Assembly: GCA_025458035.1 (NCBI GenBank)
Contig: JALOTH010000006.1
Span: forward strand, 1-40,333
Length of the DNA: 40,333 nucleotides
DNA from: Rhodospirillales bacterium
GTDB lineage: Bacteria > Pseudomonadota > Alphaproteobacteria > Rhodospirillales > Defluviicoccaceae
Reading direction: 5' to 3'
Shown: in pieces, positions 36,647 to 40,333 of the stretch
Position numbering within the stretch: the first letter of the stretch is position 1
How the letters are laid out: every line of letters begins with the position of its first letter
Program-made: the position numbers and the translations under genes
Notes under the pieces: generated by a model
What the model saw: only the letters and a program-made list of their open reading frames with translations
What the model was told of the DNA's origin: nothing
Databases searched by the model: none

Positions 36647-37825
36647 ATGACCACGCCGCCGCGGCCGAACGCTCGGCCCGCAATCCCCCATTTCTCCTCC
36701 GGCCCCTGTGCGAAGCGTCCCGGCTGGTCGCTGGACGCACTCAAGGGCGCCGTTCTCGCCCGCTCGCACCGCTCCAAGCCCGGCAAGGCGCGCCTCGCCG
36801 AGGTCATCGCGCGTTCGCGCGCCCTTCTCGGCCTGCCCGCCGACTTCCAGCTCGGCATCGTCCCGGCCTCCGATACCGGCGCCTACGAGATGGCGATGTG
36901 GTCGCTGCTCGGCGCCCGCGGCGTCGATATCTTCGCCTGGGAAAGCTTCGGCAAGCAGTGGCTGACCGACGCGACGAAGCAGCTCAAACTCAAGGATGTC
37001 CGCAGCTTCGAGGCGGATTACGGCGCCCTGCCGGACCTGCGCCAGTACAACGGCGAGCGCGACGCCTGCTTCACCTGGAACGGCACCACCTCCGGCGTCG
37101 TCGTCCCCGATGCGGAATGGATCCCCCACAGCCGCGCCGGCCTGACCTTGTGCGACGCGACGTCGGCGGTGTTCGCCTACGACCTGCCGTGGGAGCGCCT
37201 GGATGTGGTCACCTACTCCTGGCAGAAGGTGATGGGCGGTGAAGCCCAGCACGGCATGCTGGCCTTGAGCCCGCGCGCCGTCTCCCGCCTGGAAAGCTAC
37301 ACGCCGCCGTGGCCGCTGCCCAAGCTGTTCCGCATGAGCAAGGGCGGCAAGCTGACCGCCGGGCTGTTCGCCGGCGAGACGATCAACACCCCGTCGATGC
37401 TGGCGGCCGAGGATGCCCTCGACGCGCTGAAGTGGGCGGAGAGCATTGGCGGCCGGCCGGCGCTGATCGCCCGCTGCAAGGCCAGCTTCGCGGCGATCGA
37501 GGCCTGGATCGCCAGCAGCGGCTGGGCCGCCTTCCTCGCCGAGCGGCCGGAGACGCGCTCGCGCACGTCGGTCTGCCTGAAGATCACCGATCCCTGGTTC
37601 ACCGGCCTCGCCGCCGACCGGCAGGCGGCGGTGGCCAAGGGCATCGCCAGCCGCCTCGAGGCCGAGGCCGTCGCCTTCGATATCGGCGCCTACCGCGACG
37701 CCCCGCCGGGCCTGCGCATCTGGTGCGGCGCGACGGTGGAGACGGCGGATGTGCAGGCGCTGCTGCCCTGGCTCGACTGGGCCTACGCGACGGTGAAGGC
37801 CGAGCACGCGGCGGCGGTGGCCTGA
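36647..37825 (+). CDS. serC: Phosphoserine aminotransferase
   Basis: This 392-residue PLP enzyme converts 3-phosphohydroxypyruvate and glutamate to phosphoserine, the second step of serine synthesis. [13 protein letters not shown] at the N-terminus is the substrate-binding start typical of the alphaproteobacterial/Methanosarcina-type Ser[18 protein letters not shown] holds the PLP lysine (K194). GGGAG lies 9 bases before the ATG. It is followed by serA 18 bases later, so the first two enzymes of the pathway are in one operon. Confidence 0.96.
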   Translation: MTTPPRPNARPAIPHFSSGPCAKRPGWSLDALKGAVLARSHRSKPGKARLAEVIARSRALLGLPADFQLGIVPASDTGAYEMAMWSLLGARGVDIFAWESFGKQWLTDATKQLKLKDVRSFEADYGALPDLRQYNGERDACFTWNGTTSGVVVPDAEWIPHSRAGLTLCDATSAVFAYDLPWERLDVVTYSWQKVMGGEAQHGMLALSPRAVSRLESYTPPWPLPKLFRMSKGGKLTAGLFAGETINTPSMLAAEDALDALKWAESIGGRPALIARCKASFAAIEAWIASSGWAAFLAERPETRSRTSVCLKITDPWFTGLAADRQAAVAKGIASRLEAEAVAFDIGAYRDAPPGLRIWCGATVETADVQALLPWLDWAYATVKAEHAAAVA

Positions 37826-37843
37826 GGGGCGGGGAGCGGAGCC

Positions 37844-39421
37844 ATGACCAAGGTCCTCATCTCCGACAGCCTGAGCCCGGAGGCGGCCGACATCTTCCGC
37901 GCCCGCGGCCTCGATGTCGACGTCAACGTCGGCCTCAGACCCGAGGGGCTGAAGGCGATCATCGGCGGCTACGACGGGCTCGCCATCCGCTCGGCGACGA
38001 AGGTGACGGCGGAGATCATCGCCGCCGCCGACCGCCTCAAGGTGATCGGCCGCGCCGGCATCGGCGTCGACAACGTCGACGTGGCGGCGGCGACGGCCCG
38101 CGGCATCGTCGTCATGAACACGCCGTTCGGCAACTCGATCACCACCGCCGAGCACGCGCTGGCGATGATGATGGCGCTCGCCCGCCAGATCCCGGAGGCG
38201 AACGCCTCCACCCACGCCGGCAAGTGGGAGAAGTCCCGCTTCATGGGCGTCGAACTCGCCGGCAAGACCCTCGGCATCATCGGCTGCGGCAACATCGGCT
38301 CCATCGTCGCCGACCGGGCGCAGGGGCTGAAGATGAAGGTGATCGCCTACGATCCCTATCTGTCGCCGGAACGGGCGCAGCACCTGGGTGTGGAGAAGGT
38401 GGAGCTGGACGCCCTCTACGCCCGCGCCGACTTCATCAGCCTGCACGCCCCGTCGACCGAGGCGACGCGCGGCATGATCAACGCCGAGGCGCTGGCGCAG
38501 ATGAAAGCGGGGGTGCGCATCATCAACTGCGCCCGCGGCAACCTGATCCATGAGGCGGACCTGAAGGCGGCGCTCGATGCCGGCCACGTCGCCGGCGCCG
38601 CCCTCGATGTGTTCGCCAGCGAGCCCGCCAAGGACAACATCCTGTTCGGCCACCCGGCGGTGGTGGCGACGCCGCACCTCGGCGCGTCGACGATCGAGGC
38701 GCAGGAGAAGGTGGCGTTGCAGGTGGCCGAGCAGATGGCGGATTTCCTGCTCACCGGCGCCGTCGTCAACGCCCTCAACATGCCCTCCGTCAGCGCCGAG
38801 GAGATGCCGCGGCTGAAGCCCTACATGGGCCTCGCCGGCCAGCTCGGGCGCCTCGCCGGGCAGATCATCGAGACGGCGCTCAAGTCGGTGACCATCGCCT
38901 ACGAGGGGCACGCCGCCCAGCTCAACCCGAAGCCGCTGACGGCGCTGGTGCTGGAGGGCCTGCTCTCCGGCCAGCTGGCGAGCGTCAACATGGTCAACGC
39001 GACGGCGATCGCCCGGGCCCGCTCCATCGACGTGTGCGAGGTGCGGCGGGAGGGGGCGCGGGAGTTCCGGACGGCGATCCGGCTCACCATCGAAACGCAG
39101 CAGCGGGTGCGCTCGTTCACCGGCACGCTCGCCGCCGACGAGCAGCCGCGCATCGTCGAGATCGAGGGCGTGCCGATGGATGCACGGCTCGGCCCCAACA
39201 TGCTGTTCGTCAACAACAACGACAAGCCGGGGCTGATCGGCCGGCTCGGCACCGTGCTCGGCGACGCGGGCATCAACATCGCCTCGTTCCACCTCGGCCG
39301 CGACGCGCCGGGCGGCAACGCCATCGCCCTCGCCGAGATCGACAGCGCGCCGGGCGACGCGGTGATCGAGGCGGTGAAGGCGCTGCCCAACGTCATGCGC
39401 GTCAAGGCGCTGCGCTTCTAG
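37844..39421 (+). CDS. serA: D-3-phosphoglycerate dehydrogenase
   Basis: This 525-residue enzyme makes 3-phosphohydroxypyruvate from 3-phosphoglycerate with NAD+, the committed step of serine synthesis. The NAD motif LGIIGCGNIGS lies at about 145-155. NCARGNLIHEADL provides the catalytic Arg, and PHLGAST the catalytic His. Beyond the catalytic part there is an intervening domain (VVNALNMPSV...) and a C-terminal ACT domain (LFVNNNDKPGLIGRLGTVLGDAGINIA) that usually mediates serine feedback inhibition. The length is that of the long (type I) SerA. GGAGCGGAG precedes the ATG. Confidence 0.97.
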   Translation: MTKVLISDSLSPEAADIFRARGLDVDVNVGLRPEGLKAIIGGYDGLAIRSATKVTAEIIAAADRLKVIGRAGIGVDNVDVAAATARGIVVMNTPFGNSITTAEHALAMMMALARQIPEANASTHAGKWEKSRFMGVELAGKTLGIIGCGNIGSIVADRAQGLKMKVIAYDPYLSPERAQHLGVEKVELDALYARADFISLHAPSTEATRGMINAEALAQMKAGVRIINCARGNLIHEADLKAALDAGHVAGAALDVFASEPAKDNILFGHPAVVATPHLGASTIEAQEKVALQVAEQMADFLLTGAVVNALNMPSVSAEEMPRLKPYMGLAGQLGRLAGQIIETALKSVTIAYEGHAAQLNPKPLTALVLEGLLSGQLASVNMVNATAIARARSIDVCEVRREGAREFRTAIRLTIETQQRVRSFTGTLAADEQPRIVEIEGVPMDARLGPNMLFVNNNDKPGLIGRLGTVLGDAGINIASFHLGRDAPGGNAIALAEIDSAPGDAVIEAVKALPNVMRVKALRF

Positions 39422-39501
39422 GCGCCGACGGCGCGGCGCTTTCGGGCCGTGGTTGGCGATGCCAGCGACGTGACCGCGGCGAATCGCGATGCGCGTGTCA
39501 T
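39422..39501. other. Gap after serA
   Basis: GC-rich sequence with a weak dyad (GCGCC...GGCGC near 39423-39440, then TTT) that might end serA transcription. I see no gene. Confidence 0.3.
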
Positions 39502-39669
39502 GTCGTCCGGCGTGTCGTCAATTTTGCCCCCGGATGTCGTCAGTCCGTCGTCATTCGTCGTCGCGATGTCGTCAAATGTCGTCATCCCCGCGCCGCTAAC
39601 ATATTGAAATCAAACAATATAAGTTTCTGCCCCGGCACAGGTGTCGTCATCTGTCATCATTTGTCGTCA
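39502..39669. repeat. Helically phased TGTCGTCA-type direct repeats
   Basis: GTCGTC (or GTCATC) occurs at 39502, 39514, 39536, 39547, 39557, 39568, 39578, then 39643, 39653 and 39663. The steps are 10-12 bases, apart from one double step and one gap of 65. All copies have the same orientation, and most read TGTCGTCA. The gap holds an AT-rich inverted repeat (39601-39620). The spacing is close to one DNA turn, as in OmpR/PhoB-type boxes or iterons. No coding potential is evident. The function is unknown. Confidence 0.7.
39601..39620. promoter_or_regulatory. AT-rich inverted repeat amid phased repeats
   Basis: ATATTG (39601-39606) and CAATAT (39615-39620) form 6-base arms around an AT-rich 8-base centre. 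It stands out in otherwise GC-rich DNA and is flanked on both sides by the 10-11-base direct repeats. It could be a melting site, a binding site or a promoter element. Confidence 0.45.
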
Positions 39670-39904
39670 TCGCCGGGGCCGCCGCCCCGCCGCTGCGATG
39701 GGCCATCCACGGGTCAGGCTAAGGCTCGCCGATCGCCGCCGCCGCCGCAACCCGCCAACCTTGGCCGCTTGACGCGCAATCCCAGGAACGGCCGCCTGGC
39801 GGTGGGTGCCGTCCGCATCCGCTGTCTGGCGCACGGCGCCGCGGTCGGGCCGGCTTCAAGCGCAGCGTGACCGGCCGCAGGCGCCGGTGCGGCCAGCCGC
39901 CTGC
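39670..39904. other. Gene-free GC-rich stretch
   Basis: I see no convincing coding sequence, RNA gene or terminator here. The only open frame through it is the continuation of an antisense or out-of-frame shadow of serA. Confidence 0.4.
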
Positions 39905-39933
39905 GGCGGGTTGCGCTTCGCTGCGAACCCGCC
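39905..39933. repeat. Interspersed hairpin repeat of the GGCGGGTT...AACCCGCC type
   Basis: GGCGGGTT (39905-39912) and AACCCGCC (39926-39933) flank a 13-base centre containing CGC-TTCGCT-GCG. It is followed by CTAC. Elements of this form are familiar as dispersed palindromes in many proteobacterial intergenic regions. Copy number in this genome cannot be seen from one window. Confidence 0.5.
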
Positions 39934-39987
39934 CTACAAAGTTGCCCGGCCTACGCGCTGTGATGCGTGCCGGTGATCGGGAACGAG

Positions 39988-40333
39988 ATGATGAATGACA
40001 AGCTCTGGAACTACCTTCGTCATGGCAAGAAAGACGTTGCCGGCTGGCTGCAACGTATCGATGCCGAGATCATCGGAGCCATATTGGAATTTCAGGCCGA
40101 TAAAAACATTACCGGAAGCTGCGTAGAGATCGGCGTTCATCACGGCAAGTCGTTCATTCCTTTGTGCCTGTCACTTCGGCGTGACGAGCTGGCACTTTGC
40201 ATCGATATATTCGATGATCAGAGCCATAATATTGACCATTCCGGACGCGGTGATGTAAATATGTTTCACGGCAATCTTGCCAAGTTCGATATTGACGCCG
40301 CTCGTGTTCGGGTAAGATCTCAAACTCGGCCCG
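39988..40333 (+). CDS. Methyltransferase-like protein, N-terminal part (runs off the window)
   Basis: An open frame starts at ATG 39988 (or 39991) and reaches the window edge without a stop, giving at least 115 residues. The segment SCVEIGVHHGKSFIPLCLSL, followed by ELALCIDIFDDQ, has the E-x-G-x-x-x-G and acidic strand pattern of class I SAM-dependent methyltransferases often found in glycan gene clusters. The sequence is clearly AT-richer than the genes before it, which suggests transfer from another source. The ribosome binding site is weak. The rest of the gene and its neighbours are not visible. Confidence 0.65.
   Translation, partial: MMNDKLWNYLRHGKKDVAGWLQRIDAEIIGAILEFQADKNITGSCVEIGVHHGKSFIPLCLSLRRDELALCIDIFDDQSHNIDHSGRGDVNMFHGNLAKFDIDAARVRVRSQTRP

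Noticed and set aside
36578-39292. A 904-codon minus-strand open frame opposite serC-serA
   Set aside because: It is antisense to two conserved enzymes, with no recognisable domain and shadow-type composition.
39502-39669. CRISPR array
   Set aside because: Repeats are only about 8 bases with 2-4-base gaps. There are no spacers of CRISPR length and no cas genes.

Overview
This is a high-GC chromosomal window whose gene content points to an alphaproteobacterium, probably of the Rhodospirillales type. The indications are a pyruvate dehydrogenase operon whose E1-beta carries its own N-terminal lipoyl domain, a Methanosarcina-type SerC next to SerA with a serC-motif-like leader, and strong GC bias at third codon positions. 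The species cannot be named from the sequence alone.

Layout. (1) 116-5290, minus strand: pdhA-pdhB-pdhC-lpdA, a complete pyruvate dehydrogenase complex operon. Its probable promoter at 5378-5406 is covered by two perfect palindromes. (2) 5489-6121: a predicted lipoprotein. 6245-6320: tRNA-Ala(CGC) with its own promoter, both on the minus strand. (3) 6506-11251, plus strand: a DUF4157 (eCIS core) protein that looks like an injected effector or cargo, then acetoacetyl-CoA synthetase and a UbiX-type flavin prenyltransferase. (4) 11297-33617, minus strand: an essentially complete extracellular contractile injection system (eCIS, related to Afp/PVC). In transcription order it encodes the DUF4255 terminator protein, an unknown 367-residue protein, one sheath, three tube proteins, a DUF5908 peptide, the LysM hub protein, the VgrG-like spike, a gp25 wedge, a PAAR-like tip, the large Afp11-type baseplate protein, a fibre, a small coiled-coil protein, the Afp12-type baseplate protein, a beta-repeat protein in the Afp13 position, the tape measure and the AAA+ ATPase. 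(5) 33826-36487: an AraC-type regulator divergent from a diiron ferritin-like protein and an OsmC-family protein. (6) 36555-39421: a serC-serA operon with a clear sigma-70 promoter and a structured leader. (7) 39422-39987: a gene-free stretch with helically phased TGTCGTCA-like repeats flanking an AT-rich dyad, and a hairpin repeat. (8) 39988 to the edge: the start of an AT-richer methyltransferase-like gene.

How it fits together. The eCIS genes would build a phage-tail-like contractile particle. Tube and sheath come first in the operon, a hairpin pair separates them from the low-copy baseplate genes, and the ATPase comes last. There is no capsid, portal, terminase, integrase or T6SS membrane-complex gene, so this is neither a prophage nor a T6SS. 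The most interesting candidate biology is the DUF4157 protein. It combines an HEITH metalloprotease-like core, a peptidoglycan-binding-like segment and a C-terminal region with a plausible Cys-His-Asp triad. It is separated from the structural operon by two metabolic genes.
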